From NCBI RefSeq assembly GCF_000153825.1, contig NZ_DS022299.1:2535707-2599706 (forward strand): DNA of 64,000 bases, given 5' to 3'. Made by a program: the position numbers and the translations under genes. Below, piece by piece: positions 38,722 through 48,372 of the stretch (the stretch's first letter is position 1; each line of letters opens with the position of its first letter). The DNA is from Synechococcus sp. RS9916 (lineage in GTDB: Bacteria; Cyanobacteriota; Cyanobacteriia; PCC-6307; Cyanobiaceae). Under the pieces are notes generated by a model. It was not told the origin of the DNA. It saw only the letters and a list, made by a program, of their open reading frames with translations, and did not search any database.

Positions 38722-40398
38722 ATGATCACGGAACGCATCACCGACGATCTCGATCGCTTGCTGGCTTTGTTGCCGGCTCCGTTGCAGGTGGCGCTGGAAC
38801 CTGCGTCCAGCCGGGATCAGCTGCTGGAGGTGGTCTTGGATCTGGGACGGGTTCCGGAGGCCCGTTACCCAGGCCGCTCCATGCCCCTTGGAGATATCTG
38901 CCTCAGTCGCGAGGAGCTGCTGGCCACTGTTGAACGTCTTGGTCAATTCGGGGCTGACAATCGAGCCGGGATTGAACGCACCCTGCATCGCATCAGTGCG
39001 ATTCGCAACCGTCGCGGCGATGTGGTGGGCCTTACCTGCCGAGTCGGCCGTGCTGTGTTTGGCACTGTGGCGATTGTTCGGGATTTGCTCGACAGTGGTG
39101 AGTCGCTGCTGTTGATGGGCCGGCCGGGTGTGGGCAAAACCACGGCTTTGCGGGAAATCGCTCGCGTGTTGGCCGATGAGCTTGGCAAGCGGGTTGTGGT
39201 GATTGACACCAGCAATGAGATTGCCGGCGATGGAGACATCCCTCACCCCGCGATTGGTCGGGCGCGGCGCATGCAGGTGGCCCGGCCGGAACTGCAGCAT
39301 CAAGTGATGATCGAGGCGGTGGAAAACCACATGCCCGAGGTGATCGTGATCGACGAGATCGGCACCGAGCTCGAAGCGCAGGCTGCCCGCACCATTGCCG
39401 AACGGGGCGTGATGCTCGTGGCTACCGCCCATGGCAATGCCCTGGCCAATCTGATTAAGAACCCCACCCTCTGCGACCTGGTGGGGGGAATTGAGTCCGT
39501 GACCCTTGGTGATGAGGAGGCGCGGCGTCGCCGCAGTCAGAAAACCGTGCTGGAGCGAGCGGCTGAACCCACCTTTCCCCTGGCGGTGGAAATGCATCAA
39601 CGCCATCGCTGGGCTGTCCATCCCGACGTCGGTGCCACCGTGGATCTGTTGTTGCGGGGACACGCGCCGCGGGCTCAGCTGCGGGAGCTCAGTCCTGACG
39701 GCCAGGTGCGTCTGGTCGAGATCGAGCCGGCTGGGACGGGCCCTCGGCGCCCTCAAACGCCCCCCTCCCCCTCCCCTGGCTTGCTCAGGGACAAACCAGT
39801 CTTGGCTGTGGTGCCATCGCCAGACCCCGCTGCTGATCCGGTTGGTTCTGATCTCTCCCTCGCTGAGGGTGAAGCGGTGTCGTTGCAAGACGACGGCGAG
39901 GGCGCCGAATTCGATGGCCTGCAGGTGCTCTGTTGCGGCCTCACTCCCCGTCTTGTGGAGGAGGCCACGCGTCGTCATGACTGGCCGGTACGCCTGGTGG
40001 AGGAGTTGGAGCAGGCGGATGTGGTGTTGAGCGTGCGTCAGGGCATGGGGCAGCAGCCGGGGTTGCGACGTCAGGCCCGGGAGGCGCGGGTTCCGATCCT
40101 GGTGATCAAATCCGACACATTGGCCCAGGTGGAGCGCGCCTTGGAGCGCTTGCTGGCCAGACGGGCCGATCAAACGCCCCCGGCCAGCAGTGAAGACCGC
40201 GCGGATGCGTTTGCGGCGTTGGAAGAGTGCCGCCTGGCGGTGGAACAGGTGGTGGTGCCTCTGGGGCGGCCCGTGGAGTTGCTACCGCGCACTGAGGAGG
40301 TTCGGCGCATGCAGGCCGATCTGGTGGAGCGCTATCGCCTGCGCAGCGATGTGTTTGGCCAGGCCGATCAGCGTCGGTTGCGGGTTTTCCCGCCCTGA
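38722..40398 (+). CDS. Ycf45-like AAA ATPase with R3H domain
   Basis: 558 residues from ATG 38722. The SpoIIIAA/Ycf45-type ATPase domain has Walker [14 protein letters not shown] (about residue 133) and Walker [17 protein letters not shown] Pro-rich linker (about 345-365) leads to a C-terminal region whose end ([23 protein letters not shown]) fits an R3H single-stranded nucleic acid-binding domain. Plastid ycf45 encodes a relative. The molecular role is unknown. It follows ldpA by 47 bp. Confidence 0.88.
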   Translation: MITERITDDLDRLLALLPAPLQVALEPASSRDQLLEVVLDLGRVPEARYPGRSMPLGDICLSREELLATVERLGQFGADNRAGIERTLHRISAIRNRRGDVVGLTCRVGRAVFGTVAIVRDLLDSGESLLLMGRPGVGKTTALREIARVLADELGKRVVVIDTSNEIAGDGDIPHPAIGRARRMQVARPELQHQVMIEAVENHMPEVIVIDEIGTELEAQAARTIAERGVMLVATAHGNALANLIKNPTLCDLVGGIESVTLGDEEARRRRSQKTVLERAAEPTFPLAVEMHQRHRWAVHPDVGATVDLLLRGHAPRAQLRELSPDGQVRLVEIEPAGTGPRRPQTPPSPSPGLLRDKPVLAVVPSPDPAADPVGSDLSLAEGEAVSLQDDGEGAEFDGLQVLCCGLTPRLVEEATRRHDWPVRLVEELEQADVVLSVRQGMGQQPGLRRQAREARVPILVIKSDTLAQVERALERLLARRADQTPPASSEDRADAFAALEECRLAVEQVVVPLGRPVELLPRTEEVRRMQADLVERYRLRSDVFGQADQRRLRVFPP

Positions 40399-40502
40399 TT
40401 CGGTCGAAGGCTTCGCGGCAATGGATTGACGAAGGTCACTCCGCTGTGGGTAACTATTCAGGCACCAATCAGCAGTCCTCCGGGAACGCCGATTGCGCGC
40501 GT

Positions 40503-40574
40503 TGGGCCGTCGCCAAGTGGTAAGGCAGCGGGTTTTGGTCCCGCCATTCCTAGGTTCGAATCCTAGCGGCCCAG
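40503..40574 (+). tRNA. tRNA-Gln(TTG)
   Basis: 72-nt cloverleaf. Acceptor TGGGCCG/CGGCCCA, anticodon stem GCGGG/CCCGC around TTTTGGT giving anticodon TTG, and T arm TAGGTTCGAATCCTA. Position 1 is U, as expected for bacterial tRNA-Gln. CCA is not encoded. In plants and many bacteria the charged form is made via Glu-tRNA-Gln. Confidence 0.97.
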
Positions 40575-40590
40575 TTTTGAATCCTTCTCC

Positions 40591-41361
40591 GTGTTGGATC
40601 GCCCTCTGTTGGTCTTCGACTTTGACGGCGTCATCGTTGATGGCATGAATGAGTACTGGTGGAGTGCCAGTGCTGCCTGCGCTCAGCTGACGGGGTCTCA
40701 GCCCCCTTCATCCTCCGAGGGTGTTCCTGCTGCGTTTCGGGCGCTGCGTCCTTGGATTCACCACGGTTGGGAGATGGTGCTGATGGCGGCTCTCCTGCAA
40801 GATCGTGATGGCCTGTTGCAGCGTCTGGGAGTCAATGCCTTTGTTGAGGCTTACTCCGATCACTGCAGTCAGGCCCTGCAGGCCAGGGGCTGGACGGCGC
40901 CTCAGTTGCAGCAGGCCTTAGAGCAGGTGCGTCAGGACGCTGTCGCGTCGCATCGGGGTGACTGGTTGGCGCGACATCAGCCATTCTCAGGGGTGCCGGA
41001 GCGGTTGCGCTCTCTGGCCGATGACGGGGTGGACTGGGCCGTGCTCACCACCAAAGGCCGCCGCTTCACTGCTGAATTGCTCGACGGTTTTGATCTGCAC
41101 CCCTCTCTTTTGTTTGGCCATGAGGATGGAACCAAGCCTGAGGTGTTGCTGCGATTGAAGTCCCAGCGACCGTTGCGCGGGTTTGTCGAGGATCGCAGGC
41201 CGACGTTGGAGACGGTCTTGGCAACGCCAGGCCTCGAGGCGGTTCCCTGTTTTCTCGCTGATTGGGGGTATCTGCGGCCGGTGGACCGTGACGGATTGCC
41301 GCAGGGGATCGCTCTTTTGGGCCTGAGCCGCCTGGCATCCCCCTTGGCGGAGTGGCCCTGA
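40591..41361 (+). CDS. HAD-superfamily hydrolase
   Basis: 256 residues, GTG start. HAD motif I is FDFDGVIVDGM near residue 9-19, motif II is VLTTKGR near 152, and motif IV is a weak EDRRPT. Phosphatase activity on a small metabolite is likely, but the cap domain does not reveal the substrate. It starts 16 bp after tRNA-Gln and ends just before the recA LexA box. Confidence 0.88.
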   Translation: MLDRPLLVFDFDGVIVDGMNEYWWSASAACAQLTGSQPPSSSEGVPAAFRALRPWIHHGWEMVLMAALLQDRDGLLQRLGVNAFVEAYSDHCSQALQARGWTAPQLQQALEQVRQDAVASHRGDWLARHQPFSGVPERLRSLADDGVDWAVLTTKGRRFTAELLDGFDLHPSLLFGHEDGTKPEVLLRLKSQRPLRGFVEDRRPTLETVLATPGLEAVPCFLADWGYLRPVDRDGLPQGIALLGLSRLASPLAEWP

Positions 41362-41370
41362 TTCGTTAAC

Positions 41371-41384
41371 AGTACATCTGTACT
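41371..41384 (+). promoter_or_regulatory. LexA (SOS) box upstream of recA
   Basis: The 14-mer AGTACATCTGTACT fits the cyanobacterial LexA consensus RGTAC-N3-DGTWCB at every position and has 6-bp inverted arms AGTACA/TGTACT. It lies 130 bp before the recA ATG. No lexA gene is in the window. Confidence 0.85.
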
Positions 41385-41513
41385 ACATGGGACGGTTGGC
41401 CGTGGCCGGGGCACTGGATAAACAGTTCAGGTTCCGCTCGTCCGGTTGCAGCGCTTTGTGCTCCGTCCTGCTTGCGGCCTGTAACGCCCGTTAGCCCCTT
41501 AGCTTTTCCTGCC

Positions 41514-42698
41514 ATGCCAGTCGACGTGAAAGCCGCTCAGTCCTCCGGATCCGATTCCCGCCCAGGCGACCGCGATAAAGCCCTCAACCTTGTGCTCGGC
41601 CAGATCGAGCGCAATTTCGGCAAGGGCTCGATCATGCGCCTCGGCGACGCGTCCCGGATGCGGGTCGAGACCATTCCCACCGGCGCCCTCACCCTCGACT
41701 TAGCCCTGGGCGGTGGATATCCCAAGGGCCGGGTTGTTGAGGTTTATGGCCCGGAAAGCTCCGGTAAGACCACGCTCACGCTTCACGCCATCGCTGAGGT
41801 GCAGAAGCGCGGTGGAGTGGCTGCCTTCGTGGATGCAGAGCACGCGTTGGATCCGGTCTATGCCGCGTCCCTCGGCGTCGATATCGAGAATCTGTTGGTC
41901 TCTCAGCCGGATACCGGTGAGATGGCGCTGGAAATTGTCGATCAGCTGGTGCGTTCGGCTGCTGTCGACATCGTGGTGGTCGACTCTGTTGCTGCCCTCA
42001 CACCCCGGGCCGAGATTGAGGGGGAAATGGGAGATCTGGCGGTGGGGAGTCAGGCTCGGCTGATGAGTCAGGCGATGCGCAAGATCACCGGCAACATCGG
42101 CAAGTCGGGCTGCACGGTGATCTTCCTGAACCAGCTTCGTCTCAAGATCGGTGTCACCTACGGCAACCCGGAGACCACGACCGGCGGTAACGCCCTCAAG
42201 TTCTATGCCTCGGTGCGTCTCGATATCCGCCGCATCCAGACCCTTAAGCGTGGCACTGAGGAATACGGCATTCGAGCCAAAGTGAAAGTGGCCAAGAACA
42301 AAGTGGCCCCCCCGTTCCGGATCGCTGAATTTGACATCCTGTTCGGCCGCGGCATCAGCACCCTGGGCTGTCTTCTCGACCTCGCTGAAGAAACTGGTGT
42401 GGTGATTCGCAAAGGTGCCTGGTACAGCTACGAAGGCGACAACATCGGCCAGGGGCGCGACAACACCATCGGCTGGTTGGAACAAAACCCCGAGGCCAAA
42501 GACGCCATTGAGGTGTTGGTGCGCCAGAAGCTCACCGAAGGTTCCGAGGTCACGTCCAATTCGATGCGTCCTCTTGCCGCCGCAGCGCGCAGCGCCGCAG
42601 CCAAGGGAGGTTCGGCCTCGAAGGCGGCGTCCGCTGCAGCTGGCAAAGGAGGTGACGGGGCTGCCGCGGATGCCAAATCACCCTCGGCGGCCGCCTGA
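41514..42698 (+). CDS. recA: recombinase RecA
   Basis: Strand-exchange ATPase and SOS co-protease. 394 residues from ATG 41514. Walker A GPESSGKT near residue 79, [19 protein letters not shown]-binding loop 1 with [18 protein letters not shown] and loop 2 region INQLR-like [22 protein letters not shown]. The C-terminus carries a low-complexity Ala/Gly/Lys tail ([20 protein letters not shown]) instead of the acidic tail of E. coli RecA. It is preceded by a LexA box. Confidence 0.99.
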   Translation: MPVDVKAAQSSGSDSRPGDRDKALNLVLGQIERNFGKGSIMRLGDASRMRVETIPTGALTLDLALGGGYPKGRVVEVYGPESSGKTTLTLHAIAEVQKRGGVAAFVDAEHALDPVYAASLGVDIENLLVSQPDTGEMALEIVDQLVRSAAVDIVVVDSVAALTPRAEIEGEMGDLAVGSQARLMSQAMRKITGNIGKSGCTVIFLNQLRLKIGVTYGNPETTTGGNALKFYASVRLDIRRIQTLKRGTEEYGIRAKVKVAKNKVAPPFRIAEFDILFGRGISTLGCLLDLAEETGVVIRKGAWYSYEGDNIGQGRDNTIGWLEQNPEAKDAIEVLVRQKLTEGSEVTSNSMRPLAAAARSAAAKGGSASKAASAAAGKGGDGAAADAKSPSAAA

Positions 42699-42741
42699 TT
42701 GCGCGCAGTGCACGGATCAGGGATCACGCCCTACTGAGAGA

Positions 42742-43110
42742 TCAGCGGGGAAGCTCAGCGACCTCGTTGATCTCTTTGCTCGTCAGGGATGTGGCTGCTT
42801 GCCCGTGATCTTGAAGGAACTGGGCCATGCGCTGCAGCTCCTGGATGGCTTCGGCGCCTTCGAGCTTCACCAGTTCATGGCCGTTCCGCGACTCCACCCA
42901 GCTGATGCCGAAGTCAGACACCAGAAAGCGGACGAGATGCTGGTCCCCCAGGTCGGCCACGAAAGAAGCTCCTTGGCCGTCACGGCCGTCTTCGCAGATG
43001 TAGCAGGTGGCTGTAAAGCCTCGCTTTTTGAGGCTGCTGGCCAGGGCTTGAAGGCTCATCACCAGGTCATTCACCACCGAGCGGTACTGCTGAGCCAGGC
43101 GTTGAAACAT
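42742..43110 (-). CDS. DUF1815 family protein
   Basis: 122 residues from ATG 43110. MFQRLAQQYRSVVNDLVMSL, a Cys pair in ATCYICEDG and the core DLGDQHLVRFLVSDFGISWVE match cyanobacterial DUF1815. Function unknown; distribution is limited to cyanobacteria as far as known. A frame extension to 43131 is less likely. Convergent with recA. Confidence 0.88.
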   Translation of the reverse strand: MFQRLAQQYRSVVNDLVMSLQALASSLKKRGFTATCYICEDGRDGQGASFVADLGDQHLVRFLVSDFGISWVESRNGHELVKLEGAEAIQELQRMAQFLQDHGQAATSLTSKEINEVAELPR

Positions 43111-43222
43111 GGGGCAGGCCGATAGACCCATGAATCTTAAATGTTTCCTTTAGATTCCCGCGAGCCTGTGTGAGGACGGGAACACGGCCCTTGGGAGTTG
43201 TCTCAGCTGGATCTCAGTTGTG

Positions 43223-43462
43223 TTAGGGCATGTCAGCCAAGGTCCACCAGCCTGCGGCTGGACCGATAAAGCGCACCACCACCCAGAGCACCACCAGTGC
43301 GCCGATGCCGACCCAGGCTCCCCGGGTGGTGATCGCCATGAACTGGCTTGTTTGCTGCTTGGTCAGAGGGAGCCAGCTCACCACGCGTTCCGATGAGCCG
43401 CTGGATGTTTTCGGATTCCTGGGCGGTAGACCCTGGCTGGCGCGGCGTCGGGCTTCTCCCAT
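43223..43462 (-). CDS. DUF2839 family small membrane protein
   Basis: 79 residues from ATG 43462 (MGEARRRASQGLPPRNPK). One membrane helix (WVGIGALVVLWVVVRFIG) is followed by PAAGWWTLAD, the family signature. Basic, soluble N-terminus, helix at the C-terminus. Function unknown. It follows the DinG-like gene on the same strand. Confidence 0.87.
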   Translation of the reverse strand: MGEARRRASQGLPPRNPKTSSGSSERVVSWLPLTKQQTSQFMAITTRGAWVGIGALVVLWVVVRFIGPAAGWWTLADMP

Positions 43463-43500
43463 GCAGGGCGTCTCTTGGCTGGCCAGCAGCCTAAAGGCAA

Positions 43501-44955
43501 TCACTGCGGCAACAGTCTTTGCAGCGGTGTCCAGGGTTGCAGGGCCGTCAGCACCTGCTCTCCCCAGCTGCGGCTCCGTACCCTGCCATCCAGGATCGCC
43601 AGGCGGCCGCCATTGCGTCGCAGCGGTGACACGGCCGGTGCCAGTTGGCTGAGGGCTTCGGGCAACAGCAGTTCTCGGAACCAGTCACGTCCCTGGCGCT
43701 TGAGGGCTTCGACCCGCGCTGCGGTGAGGGGCGATTCCAGGCTGGCGAGTGGGAGGAGGGCGACGATCAGTTGTTCCGGGAGCGGTAGCTGGTGGTGATG
43801 GTGGTGCCACCACTCCCAGCGGCAGCAGATCACCCCATTGCTGTCCGGGCCGGTGGTTTCGTGGATCACCCGGCTGCCGAATTCCCCCGCCAGTTCACTG
43901 GTCAGGCGATGACGCAGCGCGTCATCGTTGAGTAGCACCACGGTGAGCCCTGCTCTGCCGAGGATGAGTCGACGCGCTTGGTCGAGGAGGTGTTCAGCAA
44001 AGATCTCCGAGTTGGGGAGTGGCTGGCGACGGGGGGCGAAGAGCGGCAACGGCTCCAGCAACGACGGCTCGCGCAGGTGCACGCAGACATCCAGTTCCAC
44101 CCCGGTCGCCTCCAGTTCCTGTTGAAGCTGATCGGCCTGGCCGTTGGCGCTAATCAGCAGATTGGGCTGGCCTTGCAGCAAGGTTTGTAGTTCCTGGAGC
44201 GGTTCCAGGACATCCAGGTGCCACTGCCACTGCAGCAGGCGATGGTCGAGGGCGGCCCAGCTCACCCAGCGATCCCCATGGGTGTCGAGCAGCTTGGGCC
44301 ATGGATCAGGAAGCGGACCCAGCATCCGCACCAGATCATTGAGGGCCTGGAGTTCGCTGCCATCGAGCCGCACCTGGGCATCGCATCGGGGGGCCTGGGA
44401 AAACAGGCGCCGGCTGAGGCGTTCGTGCAGGTCGAGCAGCGCCGCATCAGCACATGGATGGGCTTGGCGCAGCTGTTCCCAGTCGCCGGGACCGATGGTG
44501 ATGGACAAGGCCTCGCGCAGGCGTTGGCTGAAGTGTTCGGCTTCGGGGATCACCAGCTGGTGGTCGGCGTTCAGCAGCCCCCGCTGATGGGCTTGCACCA
44601 GCCTGGCCGTTGACAGCACCCAGAGTTGATCCCCTTCGGGAGGGGTCTCCGCTGTCCAGCAGGCCAGCTTGAAGCCTGCATCACGCAGCCGGGGCAGTTC
44701 CAGCTGCAGGAGCCTTTTCTGTAGAGGCTCTTCCAGCACTAAAACGGCCCGGCGGCTTTGGAGGCACAAAGGCACGAGGACACCGAGCCACCACTGCTCC
44801 TGGCTCCCGGGAACCAATTGGAACAAGGCCTGATCGCGGCGCCGCAAGCCTCGTGCGATCAGACGACTGAGGGTGAGGTGGTGAGGCCAGGTGGATTGAT
44901 CCCGCTGCAGCAGGTGCTTGAGATGCTGATGGGCGAGCGCTTCCAGCATCGACAA
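43501..44955 (-). CDS. DinG-like helicase homologue lacking ATPase motifs
   Basis: 484 residues. The layout resembles the XPD/DinG superfamily 2 helicases found next to tyrA in cyanobacteria. The Walker A position reads LVPGSQEQWW (no GKT), the DEAH position reads VIPEAEH, and the C-terminal motif VI, normally QGVGRLIR before VVVLDxR, reads SPLRRNGGRLAILDGRV. The four-cysteine Fe-S cluster is also not evident. The protein is full-length and open, so it is probably a non-catalytic relative rather than a broken gene. Assignment is by pattern only. Confidence 0.65.
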   Translation of the reverse strand: MSMLEALAHQHLKHLLQRDQSTWPHHLTLSRLIARGLRRRDQALFQLVPGSQEQWWLGVLVPLCLQSRRAVLVLEEPLQKRLLQLELPRLRDAGFKLACWTAETPPEGDQLWVLSTARLVQAHQRGLLNADHQLVIPEAEHFSQRLREALSITIGPGDWEQLRQAHPCADAALLDLHERLSRRLFSQAPRCDAQVRLDGSELQALNDLVRMLGPLPDPWPKLLDTHGDRWVSWAALDHRLLQWQWHLDVLEPLQELQTLLQGQPNLLISANGQADQLQQELEATGVELDVCVHLREPSLLEPLPLFAPRRQPLPNSEIFAEHLLDQARRLILGRAGLTVVLLNDDALRHRLTSELAGEFGSRVIHETTGPDSNGVICCRWEWWHHHHHQLPLPEQLIVALLPLASLESPLTAARVEALKRQGRDWFRELLLPEALSQLAPAVSPLRRNGGRLAILDGRVRSRSWGEQVLTALQPWTPLQRLLPQ

Positions 44956-45045
44956 AGCCTAGTGGGGCTGCTCCAGGACCACTGTTCGTGGGTGACCGTT
45001 GCGCGGCAGCGTCGACCAACATGGATGCGATTGGTGTGGAAGGGG

Positions 45046-45918
45046 ATGCAGCACGTGGCCACTGGCACAACGGCACTGCCTGCAACGGTCGGGCTGGTGG
45101 GGCTTGGCTTAATCGGTGGGTCCCTTGGCCTTGATCTTCAGGCGCTCGGTTGCCGTGTTCGAGGGGTGGCTCACCGGCAGGAGACGGCGGATCGCGCCCT
45201 AGAACGCGGATTGGTGCAAGCGGTCAGTACGGATCCGCAAACTCTCCAGGGTTGTGAGCTGGTGATTCTTGCTTTGCCGTTGGAGCGTCTGCTGGATCCA
45301 GACCCCGCTCTTGTCGCGGCGCTCCCACAGGATGCCGTGGTGACCGATGTGGGATCGGTGAAGGGGGCTGTGCTGGAGACATGGGGCGCCTTGCATCCTC
45401 ACTTTGTGGCCAGTCATCCGATGGCCGGTACAGCGGAATCCGGTGTGGAAGCCGGCCTCCATCACCTGTTCCGGGGACGTCCCTGGGTGGCGACTCCCTG
45501 TCCCAGCACTGATATGGCGGCTCTCGCCATGGTGGAAGCGGTTGCCCGCGCGCTGGGCAGTCACTGGTTGGTGGCGGAAGCTGAGCGCCACGACCAGGCC
45601 GTGGCCTTGATTTCCCATGTGCCGGTGTTGGTCAGTGCGGCGTTGCTGCAAGCGGTGGGATCGGAGCGGGATCCCTCCGTGCTGGCGTTGGCCCGACAAC
45701 TGGCCTCCAGCGGCTTCGCCGATACAACCCGCGTTGGCGGTGGCAATCCTCAGTTGGGTACGGCGATGGCCGCGCGCAACACCGCCGCCGTTCTGCGCGG
45801 TTTGGCTGCCTACCGCTGGAGCCTGGAACAGCTGGAAGAGGCGATTTTGGAGTCCAATTGGGAGCAGTTAGAGAGCGTGCTGAATCACACCAAGGCGTTG
45901 CGTCCTGAGTTCCTCTGA
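45046..45918 (+). CDS. tyrA: prephenate/arogenate dehydrogenase
   Basis: 290-residue NAD(P)-dependent enzyme of tyrosine synthesis; cyanobacterial relatives are usually arogenate dehydrogenases. The Rossmann motif GLVGLGLIGGSLG is near residue 15. VTDVGSVKG, ASHPMAGTAESGVEA and AERHDQAVALISHVP are family hallmarks. The ATG at 45046 is preceded directly by AAGGGG; 45025 is an alternative. Divergent from the DinG-like gene. Confidence 0.95.
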   Translation: MQHVATGTTALPATVGLVGLGLIGGSLGLDLQALGCRVRGVAHRQETADRALERGLVQAVSTDPQTLQGCELVILALPLERLLDPDPALVAALPQDAVVTDVGSVKGAVLETWGALHPHFVASHPMAGTAESGVEAGLHHLFRGRPWVATPCPSTDMAALAMVEAVARALGSHWLVAEAERHDQAVALISHVPVLVSAALLQAVGSERDPSVLALARQLASSGFADTTRVGGGNPQLGTAMAARNTAAVLRGLAAYRWSLEQLEEAILESNWEQLESVLNHTKALRPEFL

Positions 45919-45953
45919 TCGCGTCAGCCCCCGCGCGGATCGTTTCGCTTTCT

Positions 45954-47450
45954 TTAGCGGAGGGTCAACGATTGTCCCCGCGCGGCCATTAGCTGTTGGC
46001 AGGCCATCAGCGCCGACAGGCTGACTCCGGCAGTGCCTTCTCCGGGGTAGATCGAATCACCGCAGAGCCAGAGGTCAGGCATCGGCGTGCGGCTGGCGAG
46101 GCCAAAGGGGCCAAAGCGGCTGGGGTGTTGGCCGAGCCCACCAACGATTCCCTGGGGCCGTCCGGTCCAGTGGGCAAAGGCCCTGGGGGTGGAGAGCTCG
46201 ACGTGATTCCAGGCGTCTGACGGGAAGCCGAGCCAATGCTCGAGCGTGCTGCACATCTTCTGCAGCGCGCTGGCCTTGCGTTCCTGGTGTTCCGTTTCCG
46301 ATAGATCAACCCATCGATCTGGGTCGGTGAACACACTGGCGATCACGGTGGCTTGACCTTTCGGGGCACGACCATCTCCATCTCGGCTGATGGACACGAA
46401 CAGGGAGCCAGGATCCTGCCCATCCCGTTGCAGGTGGGCGGGGCAGTCAGCAGGCAAGCAATCACGATTCACCGCGCCGTAAAGCACCAGTGCACCGCTC
46501 GGTGCTTTCAACCTGTTGATGCGCTGCTTGTATCCCTCAGGCATCGGCGTCAGCGCTGGCAGGCATTGGGGCGGAAGACTGCTGATCAACTCGTTGCAGT
46601 GCAAGCTCTGGCGACGACCATCGGGATGTTGGCTGTGCACACGCCATCCGTCCGCGTCGCAGCGTTCCAGCTGGGTGACCCGCTGGCGCAGTTGAATCGT
46701 GCCTCCGTCACGGCGCACCGCACCGGCGAGTTGCTCGCTCAACACCTGCATCGATCCCTGCAGATGCCAAAGCCCCAGGGGGGCTTGCACCATTTGCAGC
46801 ACGGTGGCGCCGTAGAGCGCTGCGGTGCGCTCACAGGGCTCTTGGGAGTACAGCCGCAGCTGGAGGTCGAGGAAGCGGCGCAGGCGTTGTTGCTGAGCGC
46901 AGCCGGTGAGTCGCAGCAGATCCGCTACGGTCATCAGACTGAATGGGGCGCTGGCCAGGGTGCCGAGTCCGACGGCTTGCAGGGTGCGCTGGAGATCCCA
47001 GCCGCTGCGGACCGGTAGCACTGGATCCTGTTCGGCAAACGACCAGTTGTGGCGGTGCAGCCAGGCACAGAGGGCCCAGAACCGTTCTGAACCAGGAAAT
47101 TGCCGCAGCCGTTCCTGGTGCCAGCGGGTCGGCTCGTGCCAAATCCTGATCGGATCACTGCCGTCGGCGAGATCCACAACGCAGCCGGGATCGAGCTGCT
47201 CTGCAGCGGGGAGCGGCAACTGCAGGTGGCGGAAGATGCGCGCATGGCTGCCACCGACCTCAAAGCCTGCGACCTGGGTGGCGCCGACATCAAAGGTGTA
47301 AGGCCCTCGCCGGAACGTACCGGCGCAGCCGCCTAGTTGGTGATGCGCCTCGAGCAGGGTCACGCGGGTGCCTGCATGGGCGAGCAGGGCGGCAGCGGTG
47401 AGACCGGCGATGCCACCGCCGATCACGATCACGTCCTGGTCGTGCTCCAT
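45954..47450 (-). CDS. crtD: carotenoid C-3',4' desaturase-like oxidoreductase
   Basis: 498 residues from ATG 47450. FAD dinucleotide motif VIVIGGGIAGLTAAALLAHAG at about residue 7, then GGCAGTFRRG and YTFDVGATQVAGFEVGG, a block shared with cyanobacterial CrtD of myxoxanthophyll synthesis. CrtD and CrtISO are related; the DVGATQVAGFE block and the PGSERFW segment favour CrtD, but the product in this organism is not known. The C-terminal GDSIYPGEGTAGVSLSALMA is the conserved CrtI-type motif. Divergent from the kinase-like gene. Confidence 0.85.
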   Translation of the reverse strand: MEHDQDVIVIGGGIAGLTAAALLAHAGTRVTLLEAHHQLGGCAGTFRRGPYTFDVGATQVAGFEVGGSHARIFRHLQLPLPAAEQLDPGCVVDLADGSDPIRIWHEPTRWHQERLRQFPGSERFWALCAWLHRHNWSFAEQDPVLPVRSGWDLQRTLQAVGLGTLASAPFSLMTVADLLRLTGCAQQQRLRRFLDLQLRLYSQEPCERTAALYGATVLQMVQAPLGLWHLQGSMQVLSEQLAGAVRRDGGTIQLRQRVTQLERCDADGWRVHSQHPDGRRQSLHCNELISSLPPQCLPALTPMPEGYKQRINRLKAPSGALVLYGAVNRDCLPADCPAHLQRDGQDPGSLFVSISRDGDGRAPKGQATVIASVFTDPDRWVDLSETEHQERKASALQKMCSTLEHWLGFPSDAWNHVELSTPRAFAHWTGRPQGIVGGLGQHPSRFGPFGLASRTPMPDLWLCGDSIYPGEGTAGVSLSALMACQQLMAARGQSLTLR

Positions 47451-47486
47451 GGCGGCATGCTGGCAGTGCAGCGGGTGGGGCCGTGG

Positions 47487-48371
47487 ATGCAGCCTGAATT
47501 GGAACGACTCCTGAAGGCCGATTCGGCGTTGTTGGCCGGGGCCAGCCTGGATCAGTGCCATGCCCTTGGTGGGGGCTGCAGTCAGCAGGCCTGGCGGTTG
47601 CAGCTCAGCGATGGTCGCTGTTTGTTTGCGAAGCAGGGTGACGCGGCGATGCTTGAAGCCGAGCAGATGGGTTTGGCTGCGCTGCATGCCGCTGCGGATC
47701 CTGCCGACCTGGTGGTGCCTGAGCCTTTGGCGCTGTTGGTTGACTCAGCCGGCTCCGCTCTGTTGGTGCTGCCTTGGCTCGAGCAGCAATCGGGGGATCA
47801 GCAGGCTCTCGGCCGTGGTCTGGCTCGGTTGCACCGCCGCTCGCTTGCGCAGGGTTGTGGACGTTTTGGCTGGGCGACGGATGGATTCATTGGACTGGGC
47901 CCCCAGCCCGCCGGTTGGCGAGATCACTGGGGTGAAGCATTTGTGGAGTTGCGGTTGCGTCCTCAGCTTCAGTTGGCTCGCTCCTGGGGGCTTTCGTTGG
48001 CGCCGCTGGAGTCCTGGCTTGCCAGGCTCGCAGAGCTGTTGGACCAGCACGGAGCCGAACCGGTTCTCGTGCACGGGGACCTCTGGGGAGGCAATGCCGG
48101 TGTGCTCGGCGATGGCCGCGGCCTCTTGATTGATCCGGCCAGCTGGTGGGCTGATCGTGAGGTGGATATCGCGATGACCCACCTCTTTGGTGGCTTCAGC
48201 CGATCCTTCTATACGGCATATGAGCAGGAATGGGCCCTCGCACCAGGGGCTTCAGATCGTGTCGCGATCTACAACCTCTATCACCTGCTCAATCACGCCA
48301 ATCTGTTTGGCGGTGGTTATCAGCAACAAAGTCGCCAAGCCATCCGCCATCTTCAGCAGCAGTTTGGCTGA
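47487..48371 (+). CDS. fructosamine kinase family protein
   Basis: 294 residues of the ketosamine-3-kinase/aminoglycoside-kinase fold. A Gly-rich GGGCSQQAW near residue 30, catalytic HGDLWGGNAG (196-205) and the Mg-binding IDPASWWADREVD near 217-229. These enzymes phosphorylate glycated amines for repair of glycation damage. The ATG at 47487 is chosen because homology begins here and crtD starts divergently 36 bp away. Confidence 0.92.
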   Translation: MQPELERLLKADSALLAGASLDQCHALGGGCSQQAWRLQLSDGRCLFAKQGDAAMLEAEQMGLAALHAAADPADLVVPEPLALLVDSAGSALLVLPWLEQQSGDQQALGRGLARLHRRSLAQGCGRFGWATDGFIGLGPQPAGWRDHWGEAFVELRLRPQLQLARSWGLSLAPLESWLARLAELLDQHGAEPVLVHGDLWGGNAGVLGDGRGLLIDPASWWADREVDIAMTHLFGGFSRSFYTAYEQEWALAPGASDRVAIYNLYHLLNHANLFGGGYQQQSRQAIRHLQQQFG

Positions 48372-48372
48372 A

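Noticed and set aside
38671-40173. 500-codon open frame on the minus strand opposite the R3H ATPase
   Set aside because: Shadow frame from GC-rich third positions; the plus strand encodes intact Walker A and B motifs.
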